Part shown: in pieces, positions 8,193 through 17,076 of the stretch
Numbering within the stretch: position 1 is the first letter of the stretch
Layout: every line of letters begins with the position of its first letter
Source: a virus
IMG/VR virus record: IMGVR_UViG_3300025128_006668
Location: 61,402-125,401 of that record
Strand: one strand, 5' to 3'
DNA length: 64,000 nucleotides
Made by a program: the position numbers and the translations under genes
Notes under the pieces: model-generated
What the model was told of the DNA's origin: nothing
The model's input: the letters and a program-made list of their open reading frames with translations, nothing else
Databases searched by the model: none

Positions 8193-9229
8193 GAAAAAGT
8201 ATTTTAACAATAAGTCCATATTCAGAAATTTCTGAGATTGGAAGAAAATCGGTAACCGTTTGTTCTAATATACACTCGATAGATTCTGTTAGAGCCGTTC
8301 ATAAGAACGCTATTGATCCTACATTAGGTCAGAATCCTAAGATTCTTATTATGAATAACTCAGCTGCAAAAAAATATGACCTGTGCGTGCAGCATGTGAT
8401 GCCGCATCTAATAGCAAAGGTAGACATTCCCACGTTTTCTTTTTACGAGCCGAATTCTTATGGTAACCAGTCTTTTGATTCTTGGCTCCAGTGTACCGAT
8501 AGCATAGTAGTCAGATCAGAAGAGCAAAAAAAAGCACTTTCAGAAAGAGTGCGACAAAGAGCAATCGTGATACCTCCATCTATAGATCATGGAGCTAAGA
8601 TTGGCTATAAGCAAGTGCTTGATGAATTCACATTCTTTGTGCCAAATGGTAAGTATAACGGCAACAACGCAGACGTGCTTATGGCATACCTTATGGAGTT
8701 TGGGCAAGAAGAGTCTGTTAGGTTAGGCATTATGTCAGCCAACCCGCAGGCAACTATAGACGAAATACATGCTTTGAAAACAGGTATGTGTCTTTACGCT
8801 AAGGACTTATTTCCGGAAATTAAGATATACACAGACATAGCTACAATGATGAACGAGGGCTGTTGCTGTATAGATGTTGTTTCATCTCTATCTTATCAGC
8901 CAACTACTCTTCTTAGCATGGCTCAAGGGAGTCCTTCTATCATGCTCAAAAACTCGTGTCTCGCAGAGTGGATGCCAGAAGAACTCTACTACCCCGTAGA
9001 AAGCTACAGAGATGTCTGTAAATTCACGGAAAATAGACCAATAGAAATCCAGCCTGCGCGATGTGAGATACACTATCCCATAGTGAAAAGCATAAGACAA
9101 CAGATGAGAAAAGCATACGAAGATAGACTAGGCTTCCTAAGCAAGCAAAAGAAAATTAGAAAATCTTTGTTAGATATTTTTGGACAGGAAAAATTTGAAA
9201 AAGAGTTTAAGGAAAAAATATGTTCGTAG
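8189..9229 (+). CDS. Probable diverged GT-B glycosyltransferase
   Basis: 346 aa. Alternating beta/alpha pattern with IVVRSEEQKKAL and VIPPSIDHG near the domain junction, and a later stretch (DIATMMNEGCCCIDVVSSLSYQPTTLLSMAQGSPSIM) that mimics the donor-binding half of GT-B enzymes but without a clear E-x7-E pair. It overlaps genes on both sides by 4 and 10 bases. Family assignment rests on pattern and context, not on clear catalytic residues. Confidence 0.5.
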   Translation: MRKSILTISPYSEISEIGRKSVTVCSNIHSIDSVRAVHKNAIDPTLGQNPKILIMNNSAAKKYDLCVQHVMPHLIAKVDIPTFSFYEPNSYGNQSFDSWLQCTDSIVVRSEEQKKALSERVRQRAIVIPPSIDHGAKIGYKQVLDEFTFFVPNGKYNGNNADVLMAYLMEFGQEESVRLGIMSANPQATIDEIHALKTGMCLYAKDLFPEIKIYTDIATMMNEGCCCIDVVSSLSYQPTTLLSMAQGSPSIMLKNSCLAEWMPEELYYPVESYRDVCKFTENRPIEIQPARCEIHYPIVKSIRQQMRKAYEDRLGFLSKQKKIRKSLLDIFGQEKFEKEFKEKICS

Positions 9230-10149
9230 TAAAAAATCTTATAGACTCAGGACAGACAACAAAGAAAGTAGCAATTTTTTGTTCTACCAACCAAGAGTAT
9301 GTCGCACCAATCTCAGAATGTGATATTAAATCATATATAATGAGGCATGATCAGTGGCCTCTTAGCGTAGAGCAATTTTCATCAAATATGAGGATCGTAC
9401 AGACGAAAGACGCTGTAGACTCGTCTATTGACTGCGTTATCTGCGTAGGCATGGCTGATAACTACGACCATGCAGTAGCATATGCAAAGAAAAACTGTGT
9501 GCCTCTTGTATTGGTCAGGGAGACAAGCGATAAAACATACGCTATATATCCATATTCTACAAACGTCAACAGAAGAGAGCATATCTCACCGGATGTCTTA
9601 GTTGACATTATTGAATCCGGAGAATCTGAACTGGATGATAATAATATGGTGGTTACAATCCCTCCTGTAAAATCCAAGCTACAGGTGCTGACAAAAAGAG
9701 CTTATGAAAAGATTACTATAAATACAAACATACCTAAAGAGGTCTTTACTCATTATCGGTCAATGTTAGCCGGCCTTAATGTGCAACCGCATGACAGGAA
9801 GTCTCCAAGCAGTTCTGACATATACATAGAGACTTGGGTTGGGGATATTATAATGCCATTAAGATGTATGAGTGCTGGATCTATCGTTATGCTCCCCGAC
9901 TCTCAAGAAGCTCGCAGAATAGTAGAACACGAGAAAAATGGTTTTATATATACTGACTTTCAGGACATGAGGGCTAATATGATTAAGATTCTTCAAGGAA
10001 AAGGTGAAGGAACTCTTCAGGAGGTTTCAGAAAATGCTCGTGAATCAGCACCACAGTTCTTCTGCTCCGAAGAAGAATTCGTGTCCAGATGGGAGACTAT
10101 AATAAACTTACTATGTTCAACAAAATCTAAGTTAGGTAATATACTATGA
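9220..10149 (+). CDS. Probable GT-B-like glycosyltransferase
   Basis: 309 aa. The C-terminal segment (MPLRCMSAGSIVMLPDSQ, then IVEHEKNGFIY) matches the donor-site helix and the NG-(F/L) loop of GT4-type enzymes. The N-terminal half is shortened and diverged. It is translationally coupled to both neighbours in the sugar island. Donor and acceptor are unknown. Confidence 0.55.
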   Translation: MFVVKNLIDSGQTTKKVAIFCSTNQEYVAPISECDIKSYIMRHDQWPLSVEQFSSNMRIVQTKDAVDSSIDCVICVGMADNYDHAVAYAKKNCVPLVLVRETSDKTYAIYPYSTNVNRREHISPDVLVDIIESGESELDDNNMVVTIPPVKSKLQVLTKRAYEKITINTNIPKEVFTHYRSMLAGLNVQPHDRKSPSSSDIYIETWVGDIIMPLRCMSAGSIVMLPDSQEARRIVEHEKNGFIYTDFQDMRANMIKILQGKGEGTLQEVSENARESAPQFFCSEEEFVSRWETIINLLCSTKSKLGNIL

Positions 10150-10562
10150 AAGCTATTATTTTTTCTTCGGCAAAGAAGCCGATACTCCCCGGAATCAAAG
10201 GGAATGTAACGCAGTTAGACTTAAGTGAGATAGACAAAATAAAGAGAAGCTCGCTGACAGAGCTTGAATGCTTCGACGTACTAGAGTCTTCTGAAGACGA
10301 CAATATACTCGACAGCCTTATGTCGAAACTGAGAACAGGAGGTATGCTTAAGCTAAAAGGAACAGATGCTCGTCAAGTGTGCAAGGTCTTTGATAGGGGT
10401 CATATAGGAGAAGCAGAGCTAACCGATCTGTTAATAAACAATAAAATAAGAGCCGTAAGTGTAGCAGACATCTTACAAAAAGTTTCTAATAACAAAGAGA
10501 TGTCAATAGCATTTGCCGGAGTTTCAGGAACGGGATATGTTGTAGAGGTAAAGAGAAACTGA
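10146..10562 (+). CDS. Hypothetical protein, methyltransferase-like C-terminal pattern
   Basis: 138 aa. The stretch ECFDVLESSEDDNILDSL...LRTGGMLKLKG resembles the region after motif II of class I methyltransferases, but no SAM-binding glycine loop is present, so it is probably not an active methyltransferase. It is coupled by overlap to the sugar genes. Function not recognised. Confidence 0.45.
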   Translation: MKAIIFSSAKKPILPGIKGNVTQLDLSEIDKIKRSSLTELECFDVLESSEDDNILDSLMSKLRTGGMLKLKGTDARQVCKVFDRGHIGEAELTDLLINNKIRAVSVADILQKVSNNKEMSIAFAGVSGTGYVVEVKRN

Positions 10563-11389
10563 TGAATCAAATAAGTCAGATACATACCACTTGTAGAGAT
10601 TGCAGATTTGCTGTGTATGAAGGTAATACTCAGGAATCATGTTCTATAGACAGGATAGATAAGCTCAGGCAAAATGGGGCTGAAATCCTTGAGGTTTACG
10701 ACGGAACAGAGAAAGAGTTCTTTGTAATCAATGATAAAATATGCGTATTTCACAGAGAAAAGGGTTGGCGTCCAGACTTAACAGACGAAGAGGTAGTGAT
10801 AGAAATAGAAAGCGCTACAAAGATACCTTATCAATGGATCATAGTTGAAGAGGATAATCTATACTCACAAGAAATAATGAGAGAGAACATACAGACTCTT
10901 TCAAAAGAGTTTAATCCTCCTGCCATTTTAGACTTTGTTATAAGGAGATTTGACCGGACAGGTGAACAAATAAGTGACTCAATAACATGGATCGAAGATA
11001 CTATGCAAGAACATGGTCTAAGCTGCGTCTGGAGAGTTCAGGCCGTGCTAGACGAAGAGCTAGACTCAAGAAATTGTATTGACATGTGCGTCGATTTGCA
11101 TGACAAGAAAGATGCCACAATGGCATACATATGTTTTACAAGCGACTTTGTGATACCTGATGGGATTACTGAAGAGTTACACAAATCTATAAATGACTAT
11201 AACAAGAAGCCCATATTCGCGGAGCCAGTTGAAGGCATAAACGGACTATTGATGAACAGGATAATGCATAGAAAGCACACAGGAAATGCATTCAATGTAA
11301 ATATAGAAGATAAGCTAAGAGAATTTGAAGACGGTATAGAAAACTTTTCCTACAAAATTACAGAGCTATGCCCGAGCTTGAAACAGTAA
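10562..11389 (+). CDS. Hypothetical protein with N-terminal four-Cys motif, sugar island
   Basis: 275 aa. The N-terminus has C-x2-C (TCRDCRF), then C27 and C62 with FHREKGW, a spacing that could bind zinc or an iron-sulfur cluster. The rest alternates strands and helices (WIIVEEDN; LSKEFNPPAILDFVIRRFD), suggesting a GT-A-like or other alpha/beta fold, without a DXD motif I can defend. It sits inside the run of glycosyltransferase genes. Confidence 0.5.
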   Translation: MNQISQIHTTCRDCRFAVYEGNTQESCSIDRIDKLRQNGAEILEVYDGTEKEFFVINDKICVFHREKGWRPDLTDEEVVIEIESATKIPYQWIIVEEDNLYSQEIMRENIQTLSKEFNPPAILDFVIRRFDRTGEQISDSITWIEDTMQEHGLSCVWRVQAVLDEELDSRNCIDMCVDLHDKKDATMAYICFTSDFVIPDGITEELHKSINDYNKKPIFAEPVEGINGLLMNRIMHRKHTGNAFNVNIEDKLREFEDGIENFSYKITELCPSLKQ

Positions 11390-11763
11390 TAATTGCGCAC
11401 GGAGAATTACTCAAGCCCGGACAGAAGCATAAGAAAGTAGTTGCTTGGTACAATGTTCCTCCTTCAGAAACTTTTATTGCTGACACCTTTAAGAAGGCCA
11501 TTGGCAATGATATCTTTGGCATTATATCAAGCCCATATAGGTTTGCAGATGAGAATAGTCTAAGCATAATACTAAAAATTTTTAACAGCGACCCAAACAA
11601 GGTAGCAATGGTGCAAGCAGAAGAGTCTAGTCCGTCATCTCCTATGCTTTTTATAAACATGAGGTTGATACCTAGTCAAGGTTTTAATCTAAAGAACTTT
11701 GGATCTTTCTGTCAAGAAAAAGGATATACCACATTCAATGTTGCTGGACTTTTTACAAAATGA
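11368..11763 (+). CDS. Hypothetical protein of the sugar island
   Basis: 131 aa, overlapping the previous gene by 22 bases and the next by 4. No family recognised. The pattern ETVIIAHGELL...FGIISSPYRFADE is alpha/beta in character. The long overlap with an intact neighbour argues that it is expressed as part of the same operon. Confidence 0.45.
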   Translation: MPELETVIIAHGELLKPGQKHKKVVAWYNVPPSETFIADTFKKAIGNDIFGIISSPYRFADENSLSIILKIFNSDPNKVAMVQAEESSPSSPMLFINMRLIPSQGFNLKNFGSFCQEKGYTTFNVAGLFTK

Positions 11764-12446
11764 TTAAGAACAACAAAAAGATGACTGTCATAATACCTGC
11801 CGCAGGAGCAGGCAGAAGGATGAAGTCATATGGCCCTAAGTGCTTAATAGACTTAACTCCGAACCAAACGATACTGGATAGGCAGTTAGAGATAATAAAC
11901 AATACATTTAAAAGAACGGAAATAATATTGGTATGCGGTTTTGAGTCAGAAAAAGTTATACAGAAGGCTCCTGAAGAATGCATAAAGGTAGAAAACGAGC
12001 TATACGAAGATACAAATGTAGCTAGAAGTGTAGCTATGGCTCTAAGGGCAACAACTGCAAAAGATATCTTGATAGTAAATGGAGATCTGGTATTTTCTAG
12101 AGAAATACTAAAGCACATCGACTACTCATCGTCATGCACCATCTGCTCTAAAGATCCTGAAAGAGAAAGTGAAGTTGGGTGCATTATAGACCAACAAGGA
12201 AACCTATCTCATATAATGTATGACTTAGAAAAAAAGTGGAGTCAGATAGTATACTTGAAAGGAAAAGAACTCATCCTATTCAAAAAGCATATATGGGACA
12301 CTAGATATAGAAAATATTTTATGTTTGAGATAATAAACAAAGTAATAGAAACCGGAGGAGCAATTAAATGCAGAGAAGTCTTCGGTGAAAAAATAATTGA
12401 TGTAGACAACTCAAAAGACCTTGTAAGGGCAAAGGAGATTGTATGA
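11760..12446 (+). CDS. Sugar-phosphate nucleotidyltransferase
   Basis: 228 aa. The N-terminus MTVIIPAAGAGRRMKSYGPK is the G-x-G-x-R-x2-(18)-K signature of nucleotide-sugar pyrophosphorylases (GlmU/LicC/RmlA type). ILIVNGDLVFS holds the metal-binding Asp of the family. Length fits a single catalytic domain without the acyltransferase repeats of GlmU. It would make an NDP-sugar or CDP-alcohol donor for the transferases around it. The exact substrate is not readable. Confidence 0.82.
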   Translation: MIKNNKKMTVIIPAAGAGRRMKSYGPKCLIDLTPNQTILDRQLEIINNTFKRTEIILVCGFESEKVIQKAPEECIKVENELYEDTNVARSVAMALRATTAKDILIVNGDLVFSREILKHIDYSSSCTICSKDPERESEVGCIIDQQGNLSHIMYDLEKKWSQIVYLKGKELILFKKHIWDTRYRKYFMFEIINKVIETGGAIKCREVFGEKIIDVDNSKDLVRAKEIV

Positions 12447-13282
12447 GATTTGTAATTGATAAGAGCTTATCAGAATGGAATAAATTAGCCACTACTTTTG
12501 GGAGCTGTGGGATAGAGATAGTAATTTGGGAACCGGACAAGGTTTCAGAGATTGATATGTTTGATAGAATGAAGCCAGATATATTGTTTTACTCTCAGAA
12601 TGCAGATGCCTCTGTGTTTAGCTATGCTACGCAAGGAACAAATGTAAAAACAGTCATGTTAGGCCGATATAAAAAAATGGATACTAAGCTTTACTCTCCT
12701 AGTCTAGTAGTAGGAGATACCTCTGTGGAAGAAGTTCCTTTAATAAAGCATCAGAGATATTTACCTGCTATCGTCGGACCAAAAGAAGGAAGATACAGAA
12801 AAGAACTGGAATGTGACTTAGCTTGCTTCACAGATGAGTTTATAGGCATACCCGAGGAGAACCTACAAAACCTTTTGATGGTACTAATGAAACATAAGTG
12901 CCGGATGTTTGGACTTTTGAAGGTTAATGTCCCTAACTACCTAGGTGTAGTTTCAGATGAGATGAAATCAGATATAGTTGCCTCGGCAAAATTTTACCTT
13001 GATCCTCAGGCCAAGTCTTGGGGTGAAGCAGTGATATCCGGAGGCATGCCTCTGGTAATGAGTAGCGAACAGTTGAAAGTGCCTACATTTTCAAACTTGA
13101 ACGAACTAGATTCGTACTTAACAGAGAACAAAAAGAAAAAGCATACTAGGCTTAATAAGATAGAAAAGAATTTGCTATTTAAGAATAGGAACTTTTCAGA
13201 TCTCGCTATAGAGATATCCAATTTCTTTGGGATCAAAAACCTTACTAATGCTCTAGTTAACAGCAGGAGAAGTGCAATATGA
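12443..13282 (+). CDS. Probable GT-B/CgeB-like glycosyltransferase
   Basis: 279 aa. The central region (DIVASAKFYLDPQAKSWGEAVISGGMPLVMSSE) resembles the donor-site segment of CgeB/DUF3880-type GT-B proteins, in which a conserved acidic residue and a G-x-P turn follow the strand. The N-terminal domain (KPDILFYSQN) is compatible with a Rossmann fold. Overlaps on both sides place it in the same operon. Confidence 0.5.
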   Translation: MRFVIDKSLSEWNKLATTFGSCGIEIVIWEPDKVSEIDMFDRMKPDILFYSQNADASVFSYATQGTNVKTVMLGRYKKMDTKLYSPSLVVGDTSVEEVPLIKHQRYLPAIVGPKEGRYRKELECDLACFTDEFIGIPEENLQNLLMVLMKHKCRMFGLLKVNVPNYLGVVSDEMKSDIVASAKFYLDPQAKSWGEAVISGGMPLVMSSEQLKVPTFSNLNELDSYLTENKKKKHTRLNKIEKNLLFKNRNFSDLAIEISNFFGIKNLTNALVNSRRSAI

Positions 13283-13707
13283 TTGGAATAATAAAAGAAT
13301 CGTTCACAATTGAAGAGTTGTCCAAAATAGACGATATCTCGTCACGCAACGATGTGATACTATTTACAGATACCAGAATGCCCGCTAATGATTTCCGAAA
13401 TATAGCTACGACGAGTGTTTCAAGAAGCTTTGAGTTTGAGGGAACTTTAATATCAACCTGCTACAGAAGTACTGAGTACCTTCTTAATAACCGTAGCGCA
13501 AAGCGTAAGATCTTTTATGCTAGCGACTTAGAATGGACCAAACATGACAATCTGTCTTATAGTAAACCACTAGGAATTTACAACTCCGAAGAAATTGAAG
13601 TTCTGGCATCTAGTCAAGATGTCTATGATATGATTAAGACCTTCTTCAAAAAACCTAAGGGAGTAATGGAAGATTGGGATTTAGCACAAGTATCTAAGGA
13701 TATATAA
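13279..13707 (+). CDS. Hypothetical protein, end of sugar island
   Basis: 142 aa, no family recognised. Alternating hydrophobic and charged segments (NDVILFTDTRMP; KIFYASDLEW) suggest an alpha/beta fold. It begins inside the stop region of the preceding transferase and ends one base before the next gene. Confidence 0.45.
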   Translation: MIGIIKESFTIEELSKIDDISSRNDVILFTDTRMPANDFRNIATTSVSRSFEFEGTLISTCYRSTEYLLNNRSAKRKIFYASDLEWTKHDNLSYSKPLGIYNSEEIEVLASSQDVYDMIKTFFKKPKGVMEDWDLAQVSKDI

Positions 13708-13708
13708 T

Positions 13709-14491
13709 ATGTACAACGAACTTTCAGAAAAAGAAAAGAAAAAGATAATCAAGAAAAAATACTTGGGCGAGCTAATGAGCTTTGCTGAGATAGCAGAACT
13801 TATGCAGACATACCCTAACAGGGTCAGGAGAGATGCAAAGAAGTTCGGTATAAGAATAAGAAGTCGAAGTGAATCTGCAAAGATAGCTTTAGACAAGGGA
13901 CGCTCAAAGCATCCTACTAAGGGAAAGAAAAGAGACAGCACGACCAAGAAGAAAATAAGCGAGAGCCAAGGCAAGGTCTGGGATGGTCTAAGCACCGAGG
14001 AAAGGCAAAAGAGATCTAGGATAGGAAGGGAGTCTTGGAACAAAAAGACAGACCAAGAAAAGAACGACCTTATCCAAAAAGGGTCTGCCGCTATCAGGGA
14101 ATCTGCTAGGACCGGAACTAAACTTGAGAGGTTTTTACTGGAAGAGCTGACAGAGAGAAAATACGATGTACAATTTCATAGAGAGCATGTACTTAAGAAC
14201 TCTAGGCTTGAAATAGACTTATTTGTTAAACAGCTTAGAACAGCTATAGAGATAGATGGTCCTTCTCACTTCAGGCCGGTGTGGGGAGAAAAAAATCTTT
14301 TGCGAAACAAGAAATCGGACAAGCAAAAAACTGGACTTATACTAAGTCAAGGATTTGTTTTAATAAGAGTAAAACAGGATAAGAGGACATCTCAAAGATA
14401 TTTCAGAGAAGTCCTTGATTCTATTTTAAGTATTTTATCGGACATAAAGAAACAATTCCCAGTAGAAGGAAAGAGGTATATAGAAGTATGA
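13709..14491 (+). CDS. Homing-endonuclease-like protein (NUMOD/HTH plus DUF559-type PD-(D/E)XK)
   Basis: 260 aa. The N-terminal helices (FAEIAELMQTYPNRVRRDAKKFGI) form an HTH. A basic NUMOD-like linker follows (KKKISESQGKVW...RSRIGRESWNKK). The C-terminal nuclease core is LEIDLFV...TAIEIDGPSHF, where D-x10-E-x-D and the following QGFVLIRVKQ match Vsr/DUF559-type folds. Free-standing endonucleases of this layout are mobile in phages. The 4-base overlap with the next gene shows it is transcribed in the operon. Whether it is active is unknown. Confidence 0.7.
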   Translation: MYNELSEKEKKKIIKKKYLGELMSFAEIAELMQTYPNRVRRDAKKFGIRIRSRSESAKIALDKGRSKHPTKGKKRDSTTKKKISESQGKVWDGLSTEERQKRSRIGRESWNKKTDQEKNDLIQKGSAAIRESARTGTKLERFLLEELTERKYDVQFHREHVLKNSRLEIDLFVKQLRTAIEIDGPSHFRPVWGEKNLLRNKKSDKQKTGLILSQGFVLIRVKQDKRTSQRYFREVLDSILSILSDIKKQFPVEGKRYIEV

Positions 14492-15228
14492 AGAAGAGTG
14501 AATTTGAAGACATGGTAGAACCTGTAGAAGATTCCAAGGATCTTTCCGAAGATGTTGAAGCAGAGGAGATCATAGGGTCTGAAAATCCAAACTGGAGCGA
14601 GTATGTTCTTGACCAAATGGATGACAGCGAGCTAAAAGACGGCAACCCAACAGTGGATGGCTTAAGACGAGTCACAGAGAGAATCTATGGTGAAATAATC
14701 CAGTCCACAAGTGATATAGTTAACTATGATGCGAGTCGTGGCGTTTGTGCGGTAAAGCATACTTTGGCGATCCAAAAATACTCTACGGACGCTATAATAA
14801 CTATAGATGGATGTGTCGATGTAAAATTTCAAAATATCCCATACCCTTTCAATCAACATCTGGTGGCTACTGCAGATACTAGAGCTGAAGGTAAGGCGCT
14901 TAGGAGAGCTTTGAAGCTTCGTGTTGTAACGGCAGAAGAGATGCAAGACACCTCAGCAGACGATGTCTTAGCATCAGAAGAAGACATAACCGATCAGCAG
15001 ATATTGGCAATTAATCAAATGTGTAAAAGGCTAGATATCAGCTTGGTAGATCTTGTTAAATCAACTTCTGCTAAAACAAAGTCCATCAGAGAAATAAGTA
15101 ACCTCCAAGGCCGGATGCTGTTAAGTACTTTATCAGATTACCAAAGAAGCTCAGCATCTATTCCTGATAACGTTAAGGGTTACAACACAGAGTGGAGAGA
15201 AAGTTTTGATACCGGAGGTAAAAAATGA
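14488..15228 (+). CDS. Putative Rad52-like single-strand annealing protein
   Basis: 246 aa. After an acidic N-terminus, residues 55-150 contain DGLRRVTERIYGEII...HTLAI...ATADTRAEGKALRRALKL. The TRAxGKALRRAL helix is the pattern of Rad52/Sak-type annealing proteins. The C-terminal region (ITDQQILAINQMCKRLDISLVDLV) is helical and could bind partners. It is followed by a zinc-ribbon gene, a frequent neighbour in phage recombination modules. Without a structure search this remains a family-level guess. Confidence 0.45.
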   Translation: MKKSEFEDMVEPVEDSKDLSEDVEAEEIIGSENPNWSEYVLDQMDDSELKDGNPTVDGLRRVTERIYGEIIQSTSDIVNYDASRGVCAVKHTLAIQKYSTDAIITIDGCVDVKFQNIPYPFNQHLVATADTRAEGKALRRALKLRVVTAEEMQDTSADDVLASEEDITDQQILAINQMCKRLDISLVDLVKSTSAKTKSIREISNLQGRMLLSTLSDYQRSSASIPDNVKGYNTEWRESFDTGGKK

Positions 15229-15608
15229 AAGCTAGCATAAAGACAACAACAGACCTTTCCTTTCAAGTAGAAGCCGAAACAGAAGAAGAACTATTCAAGC
15301 AAGTTGCTCGTGTTCAGGAGATATTCCAGCACAAGTCATGCGGAAAGTGTTCTTCGCCTAATGTCAGGTTTGTTTGCCGTCATGATAGTTCAGAGAATGA
15401 TTGGCTAGAAGTCGTGTGCCAAGAGTGCAGGGCAAAGTTAATTTTTGGAAGAACTAAAAAGGGCGGTCAAATATATCCAAAGATCAAATGGGATCAGTTG
15501 TCCGAAAAACAAAAAGAGCAGAGAGCTAATGAAAAGGGATATGCTGACAAAAATCGAGGATATTTGCCTGATAAAGGCTGGTTCATATACAGGCCTATCG
15601 CTTCGTAG
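15225..15608 (+). CDS. Zinc-ribbon protein
   Basis: 127 aa. C39-x2-C42 (CGKC) and C50 lead to C65-x2-C68 (CQEC), giving a four-cysteine ribbon after an N-terminal strand/helix region. The tail (QLSEKQKEQRANEKGYADKNRG) is basic and helical. It overlaps the Rad52-like gene by 4 bases, so the pair probably works together on DNA. It is the last gene of the plus-strand block, 28 bases before a terminator. Confidence 0.6.
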   Translation: MKASIKTTTDLSFQVEAETEEELFKQVARVQEIFQHKSCGKCSSPNVRFVCRHDSSENDWLEVVCQECRAKLIFGRTKKGGQIYPKIKWDQLSEKQKEQRANEKGYADKNRGYLPDKGWFIYRPIAS

Positions 15609-15636
15609 AGCCTATATCAGATAGCTTTTAAAAACT

Positions 15637-15661
15637 AAGGGGGTTTCATACCCCCTTTTTT
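15637..15661. terminator. Bidirectional intrinsic terminator between converging blocks
   Basis: AAGGGGG (15637-15643) pairs with CCCCCTT (15651-15657) over a 7-base loop. T-runs follow on the plus strand, and a short A/T stretch serves the minus strand. It separates the plus-strand block from the converging minus-strand late block. Confidence 0.88.
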
Positions 15662-16232
15662 ATTTCAAGACCCTGCACATATAAGAAGGGAACTGTTCTA
15701 AAGTGATTCCTTCCATAACCATGTCAAGAGTTTGTATTCTCTCGTTGACAGCTCTGATGACCGAAGAGCCCCAAGCCCCATAGGAAACATGATAGTCATG
15801 CCCCATGATGTAGCCTCCAGCCTTAACCTTCTTAAGGGCAAGATCAATTTCTATCGAGACGCAATCATAGTGATGGTCTGAGTCCAGATAGACCCAGTCT
15901 AGAGAGTTGTCTCTGAGAGGAGCTAAGAAATCGCTTCCGTATCCACGGAACATTTCCACCTGACCAGAAAGTATCTCGTCTCTAAATAATGAGGACACGT
16001 CTTCTAAATAGTTTCCATACTCATTGACAGCATAAGGTCTGCTTCCCCACTCTTCTCCATTAGGACACTTTTCGGTCCATATGTCTACTAGAGAAAGTTT
16101 GTGTGGCTTACAACAGGCTAAAAGAGTTATAGCGTTTAATCCCTTGCAGACACCGATCTCTACTCCTATGCCATTATTTGGCACTGAGGAAAACATGTAC
16201 TCTCTACTATCAAACTCCTCTATCCTTATCAA
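15660..16232 (-). CDS. Class I SAM-dependent methyltransferase (Methyltransf_24 type)
   Basis: 190 aa. Motif I is IGVEIGVCKGLNAITLL, an acidic residue follows at SLVDIW, and the LDWVYLDSDHHYDCVSIEIDLAL stretch is typical of the Methyltransf_24 group that often modifies sugars. It overlaps the sulfotransferase gene by 4 bases and closes the minus-strand block. Together the two could decorate a virion glycan. Confidence 0.78.
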   Translation of the reverse strand: MIRIEEFDSREYMFSSVPNNGIGVEIGVCKGLNAITLLACCKPHKLSLVDIWTEKCPNGEEWGSRPYAVNEYGNYLEDVSSLFRDEILSGQVEMFRGYGSDFLAPLRDNSLDWVYLDSDHHYDCVSIEIDLALKKVKAGGYIMGHDYHVSYGAWGSSVIRAVNERIQTLDMVMEGITLEQFPSYMCRVLK

Positions 16233-16804
16233 TACTTGAATCTCCTGAATATATAGTTATCGGCTGCAAATATCAGATTCTTAACTTCTTGGTCATACTC
16301 TTGACATTCTATAAGATCGGTATTGTTAACTCTTACATTGCCGAAATCCCTGATCGCCCTCTCATCAAATACCTCTATCCTCGGCAAAAAGTTTAACGCA
16401 TCGATGAAGTCTTCTACTAGATTCTCGTACTTGCCTATAAATGATATTTCATAATGATCGCCAAAGTAATATTTAGATAGAGAATATAAAGACTCTCCTA
16501 CACCTAACACATTACGAACAAACTTATTTATGTCATGCATTTCCCAACTCGGGTTTACCTTAGTGAGTGCATTGAACTTAAAAAGAGATTTATACCAGTC
16601 GAACGGATTTCTTATAAATGAAAATGAAAAGCCACTATAGTTCTGGTAATAATAGCCGGTATGCCCACCTCTAATATCTAGCTCGGGATTACACAATTCA
16701 TATTTGACCCCAGACTTACACAACGCTTGCCGGCACCATGTGCCTCCAGTTTTTGGTAGATGTAGGTATCTAGAGTGCGAGAATGGTAAAAGCAGGCTAG
16801 GCAT
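16229..16804 (-). CDS. Sulfotransferase-like protein
   Basis: 191 aa. PKTGGTW (17-23) is the 5'-phosphosulfate loop of PAPS-dependent sulfotransferases. SFIRNPFDWYKSL (62-74) carries the 3'-phosphate-binding Arg/Ser. The length suits a compact carbohydrate sulfotransferase. It lies between a small Cys-motif gene and a methyltransferase gene at the distal end of the tail-protein block, so a sugar on a tail or capsid protein is a plausible acceptor; that is inference. Confidence 0.78.
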   Translation of the reverse strand: MPSLLLPFSHSRYLHLPKTGGTWCRQALCKSGVKYELCNPELDIRGGHTGYYYQNYSGFSFSFIRNPFDWYKSLFKFNALTKVNPSWEMHDINKFVRNVLGVGESLYSLSKYYFGDHYEISFIGKYENLVEDFIDALNFLPRIEVFDERAIRDFGNVRVNNTDLIECQEYDQEVKNLIFAADNYIFRRFKY

Positions 16805-16812
16805 GTAAGAGC

Positions 16813-17076
16813 TTAAGTGTCTTTTTTCTTAGAGAAGAATGGAAATAATTTATTTAGAAATTTCTTTCTTCCTCCACACCCACATCCTCCAGTGTTGAAT
16901 ACTCGCTCTATTCTTTCGGGGGTAACTCCAAACTTGGACAGTACGCTCTCAATAGCATCTCCAAGTCCTCCATTCTCTTCAGTTAGATCTTCGACAGTGA
17001 CGCCCTCGTCATTAAGTGCACCTACTAACTTATCAGCCAATTCATCATCTGAAAGCTTATCTATCTCTTCTGACAT
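16813..17076 (-). CDS. Small protein with C-terminal GCGCG-RKKFLNKLF motif
   Basis: 87 aa. Acidic N-terminus, a middle segment (LGDAIESVLSKFGVTPERIERV) and a C-terminal CGCGGRKKFLNKLFPFF. The middle and end match the neighbouring 146-aa protein (LGDKIERVLSKFGITTEIMQKV; CGCNKRKEWLNKIF), so the two are paralogues. Function not known; the cysteines could bind metal or anchor the protein. Confidence 0.65.
   Translation of the reverse strand: MSEEIDKLSDDELADKLVGALNDEGVTVEDLTEENGGLGDAIESVLSKFGVTPERIERVFNTGGCGCGGRKKFLNKLFPFFSKKKDT

Noticed and set aside
11358-11660. 100-codon minus-strand frame opposite the sugar genes
   Set aside because: Shadow of two overlapping plus-strand genes; no promoter or ribosome site.
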